From Arthrobacter sp. Leaf234 (GTDB lineage: Bacteria > Actinomycetota > Actinomycetes > Actinomycetales > Micrococcaceae), in NCBI RefSeq assembly GCF_001422665.1, contig NZ_LMLU01000005.1:434001-498000 (forward strand): a stretch of DNA of 64,000 nucleotides. The letters are read 5' to 3'. The notes below the pieces were generated by a model, which did no database searches, was not told the DNA's origin, and worked only from the letters and a program-made list of their open reading frames with translations. A program made the translations under genes and the position numbers. Shown here one piece after another: positions 9,683 through 17,309 of the stretch. Position 1 is the first letter of the stretch; the number at the start of each line of letters is the position of its first letter.

Positions 9683-10881
9683 AGCTGCACCCCTGCCCTG
9701 CTCCACCGTTCACGGCGGACGACGTTCCCGGCCCGCATCACGTGCCGGAAGCGCATCATCTCCACGGCGCTGCGGGTGAGGGACGGCAGGGCGGCGCTCC
9801 GCGTCACATGCCGGTCCGCGACCTCCTCGTAGATGGAGGCGAGATTCCGACCCGCATCATCCAGTCCGTACCTGTCCTCCACCAGCATCCTGCCGAAGGA
9901 TCCGAGCTGCCGTCGCCTGGTCGGGGAGTCGAGCAGGAGGAGCAGCGCGTCCTTCAGATCCCGGGCACCCCGCCCCCCGTCACCGAACCAGCCGTCCTGG
10001 ACGAACCCGCGGGCGGAGCTCGGTGTCAGAACCTGCCAGAAGCCCGCTGCACCCTGCACGATCAGGGGCTTGCCGAAGGCCATGCCCCTGATCGCCGACC
10101 CACCCATCCCGATCACCACGTGGGCGGCGTCGTAGACCTGGGCCGGATCCTCCTGGTAGCCGAGGATCTGCACGACCGTCCGCTGGTGATGTGTGTTGAC
10201 GCGTTCCGCGCGCAGGCGCGCCTGGCGGTACCCCTCGCCGTCGCCGGCAATGAGCAGCCGGACGGGGTAGTGCTCCGCCAGCTGGTCCGCCAGGGCGATC
10301 ACGGCGAGGACACCCTGCAGCTTCTCCAGCTCCGTGGTGAGCATGGACACCACGGAGATGACGAGCTCGCCCGGAATGACGCCCCACCGCGCACGGGCGG
10401 CGACGACATCCGACGACCGGTTGCGTTCCATGTCGACAGGCGGTTCGAGCAGGTGGACGCTGTGCCGTCGTCGCCCCTCCTCGGCGGCGAGGGCCGGTGT
10501 GCCGACGGTGATGGGGGTGTGTGTGGGCAGGAACTGCGGGACCTCCATCGACATCACGGACATGAGCACCGGTGTGTTGCGGCGCAGGCCCGCCCCGAAG
10601 GCGGCCTCGACGCAGGGCGCCCACTCGAAAGCATGCACCAGATCGATCCCGCGCTGCTTCACCACGTCTGCCAGCCGGGCGACTGCGTCGGAGCTGACGC
10701 GATCGGACCGAACGGCGCGGATGCGCTCGAGACCGGCGTCCTCGACGAGCTGCGCCAGGATACCGTCGGGCGCGTAGACGAGGACGTCGTGACCGTGGCG
10801 ACGCACGGCCGCTGCGAGTTCGACGGCGCTGAGCTGGCTCCCGCCCATGCCCAGCTGGTGGGGACACACGAGCACCCTCAT
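9679..10881 (-). CDS. GT4-type glycosyltransferase (paralogue of the gene at 5.8-7.1 kb)
   Basis: The 400-residue GT-B enzyme begins MRVLVCPHQLGMGGSQLSAVELA, nearly the same as the gene at 5.8-7.1 kb. It also shares LLEPPVDMERNR and VVIGMGGSAIRGMAFGKPLIVQG. Sequence differs strongly elsewhere (a shorter C-terminus ending RERWSRAGVQL), so acceptor or linkage probably changed after duplication. It is joined to both neighbours by 4-base overlaps, including ATGA with the acetyltransferase stop. The flippase and an aminotransferase separate the two paralogues, so this was not a simple recent tandem copy. Confidence 0.82.
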   Translation of the reverse strand: MRVLVCPHQLGMGGSQLSAVELAAAVRRHGHDVLVYAPDGILAQLVEDAGLERIRAVRSDRVSSDAVARLADVVKQRGIDLVHAFEWAPCVEAAFGAGLRRNTPVLMSVMSMEVPQFLPTHTPITVGTPALAAEEGRRRHSVHLLEPPVDMERNRSSDVVAARARWGVIPGELVISVVSMLTTELEKLQGVLAVIALADQLAEHYPVRLLIAGDGEGYRQARLRAERVNTHHQRTVVQILGYQEDPAQVYDAAHVVIGMGGSAIRGMAFGKPLIVQGAAGFWQVLTPSSARGFVQDGWFGDGGRGARDLKDALLLLLDSPTRRRQLGSFGRMLVEDRYGLDDAGRNLASIYEEVADRHVTRSAALPSLTRSAVEMMRFRHVMRAGNVVRRERWSRAGVQL

Positions 10882-11558
10882 GATGCACCGACCGGGAACG
10901 ACGGAGCGGACTGTGCCACCGGCCGCGCGGTGCGTAGCGGCCTGGCCGGCACCCCCACCCAGGTCTCACCGGCGGGAAGGTCATCGAGGAGTGCGGCGGC
11001 CATGCCCAGAGTGCTTCCCGGTCCGACGCATACATGCTGGCGCACCGTCGAGCCCATCCCGAGGTACGCGGCGGCACCGACGTGCACGGCGCCCCCGAGG
11101 CGGACGCCCGCAGCAAGCGTCGCGTAGTCGCCGACGACGTCGTCGTGCGTGAGGACCACCTGCGGCATCGCGACCACGTGGCGTCCGACGGTCACCGAAG
11201 CCGTGAGAACCACCCCGGCGAGGAGGATGCTTCCGGCGCCGACGACCGAGCCTGAGCCGATTCGCGCGGTCGGATCGATGACGGTGGCGAACCGGTCGCC
11301 GGACACCCCCTGGGCGTGCAGACGTTCCACGGCGGATTCCCTGCCGCGACCCGAGCCGATGCAGACGAGGAACTGCACGGCAGGAAAGGAACCGGCGTCG
11401 TCGAGCGTGCCGAGGACGGGGACTCCCTGCAGGTGCGCGTGCTGCAGGTGGGGCGCGTCGTCCAGCAGTCCGATGACGGTATGCGAGCCGGTGGCGGTCA
11501 CCACGGCGAGGACCTCCCGGGCGAGGCCACTCCCTGCGACGAGGACCAGGCGTGTCAC
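10878..11558 (-). CDS. PglD/NeuD-like sugar O/N-acetyltransferase
   Basis: This 226-residue protein has an N-terminal nucleotide-sugar-binding Rossmann-like part (LVLVAGSGLAREVLAVV, ending LVCIGSGRGRESAV). A left-handed beta-helix of hexapeptide repeats follows (DPTARIGSGSVVGAGSILLAGVVLTASVTVGRHV), with a HDDV catalytic-type His near VVLTHDDVVGDYATLAAG. This is the PglD/NeuD layout: acetyl-CoA-dependent acetylation of a UDP-amino-sugar. It lies directly after a PglE-like aminotransferase, the usual partner. GTG 11558 overlaps the upstream stop by 4 bases. A dedicated PglF-type 4,6-dehydratase is not visible nearby, so the exact product sugar is unknown. Confidence 0.82.
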   Translation of the reverse strand: MTRLVLVAGSGLAREVLAVVTATGSHTVIGLLDDAPHLQHAHLQGVPVLGTLDDAGSFPAVQFLVCIGSGRGRESAVERLHAQGVSGDRFATVIDPTARIGSGSVVGAGSILLAGVVLTASVTVGRHVVAMPQVVLTHDDVVGDYATLAAGVRLGGAVHVGAAAYLGMGSTVRQHVCVGPGSTLGMAAALLDDLPAGETWVGVPARPLRTARPVAQSAPSFPVGAS

Positions 11559-12691
11559 CGGGTACTCCGGGATGCTGATCGGACGCAGTCGATGACGCGC
11601 GCCTGGTCGGATTCCGTCATCCCGTGGAACAGGGGGAGGATGAGCGTCGAATCGGTCAGGCGGTCCGTCACCGGGAGGTGGGCCCCGGAGCCTTCGAAGG
11701 CAGGCTGCCGGTGTGCGGCCATGATCCCGCGACGGGCCGAGATGTCCGCCTGGGCGAGATCCTCGAGGAGTCCGTCCCTGCCCCGAGGGAAACCGTCCAG
11801 CAGTTCGATCCAGAAGGACTGGAAATTGCCCGTACCCCAGGCCGGATCGCGGACGGCCCGGATCCCGTCGAGGTCGTCGAAGGCCTTGGTGTAGGTCGCA
11901 GCCAGCTCCCGGCGTCGGCGGACGATCTCGGGCAGGCGGCCGAGCTGGACGAGCCCGATGGCGGCCTGCACGTCGGTCATCCGGTAGTTGTAGCCGATCT
12001 CCCCGTACCGCTCGGCCGGCGCGAGGATGCTGGCGTGGCGATCAGCGGCCGAGACACTCATCGAGTGTTCCCGGAGTCTTGCCGCCCGCGTCGCCCAGTC
12101 CTCGCGGGACGAGGTGAGCATCCCCCCTTCGCCCGTCGTCAGGACCTTCCGGGGGTGGAAGGACCAGACAGCCAGTTCCGCCCCTGACCCGACGGGGCGG
12201 CCGCGGTACGTCGCGCCGGCTCCGCAGGCGGCGTCCTCGATGACGGTGATCCCCCGGGGGTCGCACAGTGCACGGATGGGACCGAGGTCGACCGGCACCC
12301 CGCCCTGGTCCACCACGATCACCGCCTTCGCGCGCTCCGTGAGGACTGCTTCGAGGGTCTCAGCGGTGACGTTGCCCGTCGTCGGGTCGACGTCGGCGAA
12401 GACCGAGCGCGCTCCCGCATACGTGGGGGCATTCGCCGTCGCGATGAAGGAGAAGGAGGGGACCACCACGTCGTCGCCGTCGCTGATCCCGGCGACCACC
12501 AGGGCGAGATGGAGTGCCGCCGTGCAGCTCGACGTGGCGACGGCGTGTCCCGCCTGCATCGTTCGCGCGAAGCTGCCCTCGAACGCTGCCACCCTCGGTC
12601 CCTGGGCGATCCACCCGGAGTGGAGAACCTCCGTGACGGCGTCTATTTCCTCCTGGCCCAGCCAGGGGGTCATGACGTTGATGCGGCTCAT
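11555..12691 (-). CDS. DegT/DnrJ-family sugar aminotransferase (PglE-like)
   Basis: The 378-residue PLP enzyme starts at ATG 12691, giving an ATGA overlap with the epimerase gene. Features are MTPWLGQEEIDAV at the N-terminus, ATSSCTAALHLAL (phosphate loop), VIEDAACGAGA (pyridine-N Asp) and SFHPRKVLTTGEGGM with the catalytic Lys. The HPRK-TTGEGG form is typical of aminotransferases acting on 4-keto sugars (PglE, RfbE, DesI types) and differs from the SFYPGKN form at 8.5-9.7 kb. The locus thus has two aminotransferases of different subtype. Next to a PglD-like acetyltransferase, a role in a 4-acetamido sugar is the simplest reading. Confidence 0.84.
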   Translation of the reverse strand: MSRINVMTPWLGQEEIDAVTEVLHSGWIAQGPRVAAFEGSFARTMQAGHAVATSSCTAALHLALVVAGISDGDDVVVPSFSFIATANAPTYAGARSVFADVDPTTGNVTAETLEAVLTERAKAVIVVDQGGVPVDLGPIRALCDPRGITVIEDAACGAGATYRGRPVGSGAELAVWSFHPRKVLTTGEGGMLTSSREDWATRAARLREHSMSVSAADRHASILAPAERYGEIGYNYRMTDVQAAIGLVQLGRLPEIVRRRRELAATYTKAFDDLDGIRAVRDPAWGTGNFQSFWIELLDGFPRGRDGLLEDLAQADISARRGIMAAHRQPAFEGSGAHLPVTDRLTDSTLILPLFHGMTESDQARVIDCVRSASRSTR

Positions 12692-13686
12692 CGTGCCTCC
12701 ACCAGGTTCCGCCCGGCAGCAATCTCCTCGCGCAGGGGACGCCACCATTCGACGAGTGCCGTGAGACCCTCGACGAGCTGCACCCTGGGGGTGAAGGTCA
12801 GGTCCGTCCGGGCTGCGGTCGTATCGGCGAGTCGCCGCGCCACGCCATTCACAGCCCTCTCCGGACCGTGCTCCACCCTCAGGTCCGAGCCCATGACGTG
12901 GAGGAGGCACTGTGCGAGTTCCAGGAGGCTGGTCTCGGTCCCGCTCGCGATGTTGTAGACGCCCTCCCGGACCTCTCCGGCGGCGGCGAGGAGGTTCGCC
13001 CGCGCGATGTCCGTGGTGAAGACGAAGTCCATGGTCTGATCGCCGCTCCCGAAGATCAACGGCGGCAATCCGTCGTCGATCCGTTCCATCCAGCGCACCA
13101 GCACCTCTGTGTACGCGCCGTGCACATCCATGCGCGGGCCGTAGACGTTGAAGTAGCGCAGGACGCAGTAGTCGAGGCCGTACATGGACCGGAAGCTCCG
13201 GAGAATCCCCTCGTTGAACGATTTGGCAGCCCCGTAGAACGTGTCGTTGTTGTGGTGGTGGTGCCGTTCCCCGGTGGGGAACTGCTCGGCCAGGCCGTAG
13301 ACCGAGGCGCTCGAGGCGGCGACGAGCTTTCCGACGCCCGTGGACGCAGCGGCCTCGACGACGTTGAACGTGCCATTGACCAGGACGTCATTGGCCAGGC
13401 GGGGATCCTCCGCGCACTGGGTGATGCGCAGCGCCGCCTGATGGAATACCAGATCCTTGGCGGCCGTCAGGGCATGGACGAGATCCCGGTCCCGGATGTC
13501 CCCTTCGACCAGGCGGACGCGCCCGGTCGCGAGGGCGCCCTCGAGATTGCTCCGCCGGCCGCGGACGAGGTTGTCCAGGACGTCGACCTGATCCGCACCT
13601 GCTTCGAGCAGGTGGTCGACGATCGTGGAACCTATCGTTCCGGCACCCCCGGTCACCAGTGCCCTTGCTCCTTCGATCCTTGTCAT
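12688..13686 (-). CDS. NAD-dependent sugar epimerase/dehydratase (extended SDR)
   Basis: The 332-residue protein begins with ARALVTGGAGTIGSTIVDHLLEAG, the NAD-binding glycine motif of extended SDRs. It has DNLVRGRRSNL, AASSASVYG with the catalytic Ser, and a Tyr-x-x-x-Lys pair in FYGAAKSFNEG. An unusual run of four His and two Asn sits just before that motif (ERHHHHNNDTFYG), where most homologues have PxxP-type residues. YFNVYGPRMD is typical of UDP-GlcNAc/UDP-Glc 4-epimerase-like enzymes. ATG 13686 gives a 4-base overlap with the upstream gene. The likely role is making or reshaping a UDP- or dTDP-sugar for this cluster; epimerase versus 4,6-dehydratase cannot be decided here. Confidence 0.82.
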   Translation of the reverse strand: MTRIEGARALVTGGAGTIGSTIVDHLLEAGADQVDVLDNLVRGRRSNLEGALATGRVRLVEGDIRDRDLVHALTAAKDLVFHQAALRITQCAEDPRLANDVLVNGTFNVVEAAASTGVGKLVAASSASVYGLAEQFPTGERHHHHNNDTFYGAAKSFNEGILRSFRSMYGLDYCVLRYFNVYGPRMDVHGAYTEVLVRWMERIDDGLPPLIFGSGDQTMDFVFTTDIARANLLAAAGEVREGVYNIASGTETSLLELAQCLLHVMGSDLRVEHGPERAVNGVARRLADTTAARTDLTFTPRVQLVEGLTALVEWWRPLREEIAAGRNLVEAR

Positions 13687-14753
13687 GGCCGTCCTTCCAC
13701 CAGTCCCATGTGCTCCGGGCGCTCGGTGCGACCGGCGTTCGCCAGGCTTCTGCTGGCGGCTTCCAGTACCGACAGGACACGGAGACCGGCGTGGCCGTCC
13801 GTGAGTGCCGGTCGGCGTCCCCGGATCGCCGCAGCGAACTCGGAGACCATGTCCGCGAGGGCCTCGCGTTCGGGAAGGGCGGGAGACCACGTGTCGCCGA
13901 GCCGGTAGGAGACCTGTGCCGCTACCCGCCGACTGCCACTGCCGGAGGCGTCGCGCCCCAGGTCGACACCGCGGTCGTAGACACTCAGCCGCTGCTGGGG
14001 GTTGAGGTCGTCCCACACCAGCGTCCGTTCGGAGCCGCCGATGACCACCTGCCTGATCTTGGTAGGGCTCAGCCAGTTCACCTGCACGTGCGCCATCACG
14101 GAGTTCGGGAGCGGCATCATGAGGTGACCGAGGCAGGACCTCCCCGTACCCAGGGGGTCGCCACCGAAGGCTGACACGTCGTCCGGGTGGAGACCTCCGG
14201 GGAGGATGAAGTCGAGGATGGAGAGATCGTGCGGAGCGAGATCCCAGAACACGTCGACGTCGGGTTGCACGAGCCCCAGGTTGATGCGGGTCGAGTCGAT
14301 GAACAGCAGGTCGCCGAGCCGTCCGTCGGCGATGAGGTCCCGGATCTTCGAGACCGCAGGCGTGTAGCAGTACGTATGGTCCGTCATGAGCACGAGGGAG
14401 TTCATCGACGCGGCGTCCACCATCTCGCGCGCGCTCCGCACCGTGTCCGCCAGAGGCTTCTCGACCAGGACGTGCTTTCCCGCGAGGAGCGCCGCCATGG
14501 CGATCGGGTGATGCGTCCGTGCGGGCGTGGCGATGGCGATGGCATCGACGTCGGACGACAGCAGGTCGGGCAGGGACGAGAGTGCCCGGACCCCACCGAG
14601 AGGATCGGCGACGCGGTGGGCACGTGCCAGGTCGAGGTCGCAGACGGCGGCCAGGTCCCAGTCCACGCTCGATGCGAAGTTACGGGCAAGGTTGGGACCC
14701 CAGTAGCCTGCGCCGACCACGGCGACCCGCAGGGGCCTCCCGCCCGGGGTCAC
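13683..14753 (-). CDS. Gfo/Idh/MocA oxidoreductase (WlbA-like UDP-sugar 3-dehydrogenase)
   Basis: The gene encodes 356 residues from GTG 14753. It opens LRVAVVGAGYWGPNLARNF (NAD-binding) and carries the family's HVLVEKPLADTV (EKP) motif with the catalytic Lys. The middle has DLAPHDLSILDFILPG, the HD motif of WlbA-type enzymes. WlbA oxidises C3 of UDP-GlcNAc-uronic acid, the step before a WlbC/WbpE aminotransferase and a WlbB/WbpD acetyltransferase. Both partners occur in this locus. It is the first gene of the minus-strand operon and is divergent from the acetyltransferase. Much longer readings upstream lack a family match. Confidence 0.84.
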   Translation of the reverse strand: MTPGGRPLRVAVVGAGYWGPNLARNFASSVDWDLAAVCDLDLARAHRVADPLGGVRALSSLPDLLSSDVDAIAIATPARTHHPIAMAALLAGKHVLVEKPLADTVRSAREMVDAASMNSLVLMTDHTYCYTPAVSKIRDLIADGRLGDLLFIDSTRINLGLVQPDVDVFWDLAPHDLSILDFILPGGLHPDDVSAFGGDPLGTGRSCLGHLMMPLPNSVMAHVQVNWLSPTKIRQVVIGGSERTLVWDDLNPQQRLSVYDRGVDLGRDASGSGSRRVAAQVSYRLGDTWSPALPEREALADMVSEFAAAIRGRRPALTDGHAGLRVLSVLEAASRSLANAGRTERPEHMGLVEGRP

Positions 14754-14847
14754 TGGTCCACCGTCCGGCCGTGGCTCGGCGCGACGCCCCGCGACCGGTC
14801 TACCCTGTGACGATCGATCTGCATACGACGATGTATGGCTTGACGCA

Positions 14848-14865
14848 TACCAACCCCTCTTGGTA
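14848..14865. promoter_or_regulatory. Perfect inverted repeat TACCAA-N6-TTGGTA, candidate operator
   Basis: Two exact 6-base arms flank CCCCTC. It lies three bases after a TTGACG hexamer (14840-14845), so a bound repressor would cover a promoter reading toward the + strand. No DNA-binding regulator gene is adjacent; the nearest candidates in the window are WhiB2 and the LAL pair. Confidence 0.5.
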
Positions 14866-14914
14866 CGGGCGAATGGTGCAGTGGGGCAAGCATATGAATG
14901 GGCCGAGGTGCTCA

Positions 14915-14930
14915 CACGAGTAGTAACTAC
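14915..14930. promoter_or_regulatory. CACGAGTAGT element overlapping a GTAGTAACTAC palindrome
   Basis: The decamer CACGAGTAGT recurs inverted at 63935-63944, downstream of the two LAL regulators. Its GAGTAGT core is also found at 58187-58193 and 63906-63912. Here GTAGT-A-ACTAC forms an 11-base palindrome. It is a candidate regulator-binding site; the link to the LAL proteins is inference. Confidence 0.4.
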
Positions 14931-15087
14931 GCAGGGAGCGCCTCGACGGTACTCGACCTGCGGCGGTGCACCTGCGCCGCCCTGTCGATCCCGGGTAGCC
15001 GGTGGGAGGCCGGCCGCGCCCGCGGCGGTCCGCTGGTACGGACGCATCCCGGGGACTAGGGTTCGGCACACCGGGAACCCAGGGGCG

Positions 15088-15112
15088 CTCCTGCAGGAGA
15101 CGGGCCTCCTGC
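15088..15112 (+). promoter_or_regulatory. Leader with two competing stem-loops before the WlbB-like gene
   Basis: CTCCTGC occurs at 15088-15094 and 15106-15112, and a single GCAGGAG (15093-15099) is complementary to both. The two hairpins are mutually exclusive in the mRNA leader of the acetyltransferase. It could be an attenuator-type switch or simply a stable leader. No U-run follows. Confidence 0.3.
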
Positions 15113-15147
15113 CAAGAGGTCCGGCCCGATACCACGAAGGAGTGGCC

Positions 15148-15771
15148 ATGAACCGCATCGAGGACACCGCCGATGTCGCGGGTGACGCCGAGATCGGAGC
15201 CGGAAGCACCATCTGGCACCTGGCGCAGATCCGGGAACGCGCTCGACTGGGGGAGGGGTGCAGCGTGGGCAGGGGTGCCTACATAGGGCCGGGCGTGCGG
15301 GTGGGCAGGAACTCGAAGATCCAGAATTACGCCCTGGTGTACGAGCCGGCGGTGCTCGGCGACGGTGTCTTCATCGGTCCCGCCGTGGTCCTGACCAATG
15401 ACACCTTCCCGAGGGCCGTCACCCCCGCAGGCGACCTCAAGGGCGCCGAGGACTGGGTGTCCGTCGGGGTCAGGATCGGAGACGGGGCCTCGATCGGAGC
15501 CCGGGCGGTGTGTATCGCCCCGATCTCGATCGGGGCATGGGCCACCGTCGCTGCCGGTGCCGTGGTGACGCGTGACGTCCCGGCACACGCGCTGGTCGCG
15601 GGAGTGCCCGCGCGCAGGATCGGGTGGGTCGGGAAGGCCGGGCGTCCGCTGACGACGTCGGACGGAAACCTCTGGACCTGCCCCGAGACAGGAGAGCGGT
15701 ACACGGAATCCGACGGGGAACTGCATTCGGAGGCCTCCCTGGGCCGGATCCGCTCCGACGAGGGTGGCTGA
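15148..15771 (+). CDS. WlbB/WbpD-like UDP-amino-sugar N-acetyltransferase
   Basis: The 207-residue left-handed beta-helix protein has hexapeptide repeats from residue ~10 (GDAEIGAGSTIWHLAQIRERARLGEGC). The segments IWHLAQI, NSKIQNYALVYEPAVLGDGVFIGPAVVLTND and GVPARRIGWV match the WlbB/WbpD acetyltransferases that acetylate the 3-amino group of UDP-GlcNAc3NA; in those proteins an Asn side chain near this position contacts the sugar amine. The C-terminal ~45 residues (CPETGERYTESDG) match the short tail seen in homologues. ATG 15148 follows GAAGGAG. It is the only + strand gene in this part and diverges from the WlbA-like gene, so the pathway is split over two promoters. Confidence 0.86.
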   Translation: MNRIEDTADVAGDAEIGAGSTIWHLAQIRERARLGEGCSVGRGAYIGPGVRVGRNSKIQNYALVYEPAVLGDGVFIGPAVVLTNDTFPRAVTPAGDLKGAEDWVSVGVRIGDGASIGARAVCIAPISIGAWATVAAGAVVTRDVPAHALVAGVPARRIGWVGKAGRPLTTSDGNLWTCPETGERYTESDGELHSEASLGRIRSDEGG

Positions 15772-15816
15772 CGCCTCCGGTCCCGGTCGAGCGCCGCGGC
15801 CCGCCGCCGGCAGCTC

Positions 15817-17178
15817 CTACAGGGCCCGGCTGTCCCCGACCGTGACGGCGAAGGCGAGGACCGGGCCGTCCGTCGACCCGTGGGCGTCGGCGGCCGGCCG
15901 AACGATCAGGGGGGCCTCGCCGGCGGCAACGAAGGCGCTGGCGCCCCGGGGCACGAGGAGCGTCGCGTTCGGGGTGTCGAGCAGGACCGCCCCGCTGACC
16001 GCCAGGACCACCACGGGCCCGTTCTGCACGACCGGGACGTGCGCGGGGGTGAGGCTCTCGCCCGCCGGCAGCGCGCTGGTGGCGGAGCCGTCATCGGCGC
16101 CGTCGGCCGAGCGTCCTCCCGGACCTGCCGAGGGATCGGTCAGGAGGATCCGCTGGAGCTGGAACTCGTCGAACGGCGGGCGGTACAGCTCCTGATCGAG
16201 CAGCGTGAACTCGGCCACGAGCGACGGCGGCGCGAGCGGTTCGAAGACCACGGTGGCGAGGAGCTCGCCGGTGTCCACGTGCTTGGGGGTGAGCCCGCCG
16301 CGCAGGACGTTGTCCGACGACGCCATGACCTCGATCCCCAGGCCGCTGAGATAGGCGTGGATGTTCCCTGCCGGGAGGTAGAGGGCCTCGCCCGGATGGA
16401 GGGAGACGCGGTTGAGCAGCAGGGCGACGAGCACGCCCGGGTCACCGGGGTACTGCTCCGAGAGCTCTGCGATCGTCGCGAGGTCGCGGTCCACCGCGCC
16501 TGCAGGTTCCGCAGGGGATCCGGTGCCGGCCGCCCGGCGGGCGGATGCAGCGGCGACGTCCCGGACGATCTCCGCGGGCGCTTCGAGGAGTGTGGTGAAC
16601 GCCGAGCGGAGCGACGTCTCGCCGCCCGTGGCGAGGAGCGCCGAGACGGCGTCGAGGAGGTCGTGCGAGCGTGAGCCCGGCGCGACGGCGGCGGCGAGCA
16701 CGGTGAAGATCCCGACGGACTCGGGCAGGGGCCGGAACCCGCAGAGCGCCTCGAACGGCGAGAGTGCGTAGATCATCTCCGGCTTGTGGTTGCGGTCGCG
16801 GTAGTTGCGGTGGGGCGCGTCGGCGGGGATCCCGGCGGCCTCCTCGGCGTCGAACCCTGCGCCTGCCTGCTCGAGGCTCGGGTGGACCTGCAGCGACAGC
16901 GCGGAGCCGGCGGCGAGCACCTTGAGCAGGAAGGGCAGCCTGCCGTCGTACCGGTCCGCCACGTCGTCGCCCAGCAGTGCACGGGGATCCTCGCCGATGA
17001 GGTGGTCGAGGCCGCGGCGCGAGCCGTCCGCGCCGACGACGGCCGAAGGGGAGTCGGGATGCGCGCCGATCCAAAGTTCTGCCTCGGGGCCGCCCGACGG
17101 CTCACGGCCGAGCAGATCCGCGATGGCCCGCTCCGAGCCCCAGGCGTAGGGCCGGAGGGTGTTGTCGAGGAGGTGCAT
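15817..17178 (-). CDS. manA: Mannose-6-phosphate isomerase, class I
   Basis: The 453-residue type I phosphomannose isomerase interconverts fructose-6-P and mannose-6-P, feeding GDP-mannose for cell-wall glycans and for the PMT encoded at 38.7 kb. It has YAWGSERAIADLLG at the start, the zinc-ligand motif SALSLQVHPS, and YRDRNHKPEMIYALSPFEALCGFR with the Glu and His ligands. EALYLPAGNIHAYLSG holds the late His. The start ATG 17178 has AAGGA upstream. It is longer than E. coli ManA by ~60 residues, as in actinobacteria. It converges with the acetyltransferase gene. In mycobacteria manA is near manB and ahcY; here ahcY is 14 kb away and no manB is visible. Confidence 0.93.
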   Translation of the reverse strand: MHLLDNTLRPYAWGSERAIADLLGREPSGGPEAELWIGAHPDSPSAVVGADGSRRGLDHLIGEDPRALLGDDVADRYDGRLPFLLKVLAAGSALSLQVHPSLEQAGAGFDAEEAAGIPADAPHRNYRDRNHKPEMIYALSPFEALCGFRPLPESVGIFTVLAAAVAPGSRSHDLLDAVSALLATGGETSLRSAFTTLLEAPAEIVRDVAAASARRAAGTGSPAEPAGAVDRDLATIAELSEQYPGDPGVLVALLLNRVSLHPGEALYLPAGNIHAYLSGLGIEVMASSDNVLRGGLTPKHVDTGELLATVVFEPLAPPSLVAEFTLLDQELYRPPFDEFQLQRILLTDPSAGPGGRSADGADDGSATSALPAGESLTPAHVPVVQNGPVVVLAVSGAVLLDTPNATLLVPRGASAFVAAGEAPLIVRPAADAHGSTDGPVLAFAVTVGDSRAL

Positions 17179-17309
17179 CGTCGGGGATCCTTCGGCTGGT
17201 GGGTCGGGCGGCGTCGTGCGGCGTCTCGGCGACGACGGCTGAGCTGGCTGGCTGCGGGCTGCGGCGGGTGGTCAGCCGCTCGGAAAGGGCATGCCGCGGT
17301 GGGCGGCCG

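Larger units (their letters stand above)
14754..15147 (+). promoter_or_regulatory. Divergent intergenic control region of the polysaccharide locus
   Basis: No gene is visible in these 394 bases between the divergent oxidoreductase and acetyltransferase. The region is less G+C-rich than its flanks in its left half. It holds a perfect 6-bp inverted repeat (14848-14865), a GTAGTAACTAC palindrome inside CACGAGTAGTAACTACG (14915-14930), a TAGGGT box (15057-15062) that could be the -10 of the + strand gene, and a leader stem-loop at 15088-15112. It probably drives both transcripts. The promoter assignments are by eye only. Confidence 0.6.

Noticed and set aside
17179..17309. Possible small gene or RNA between manA and the LCP gene
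   Set aside because: Only G+C-rich repeats (GGCGGCGTCG-type) are seen, with no start or promoter.
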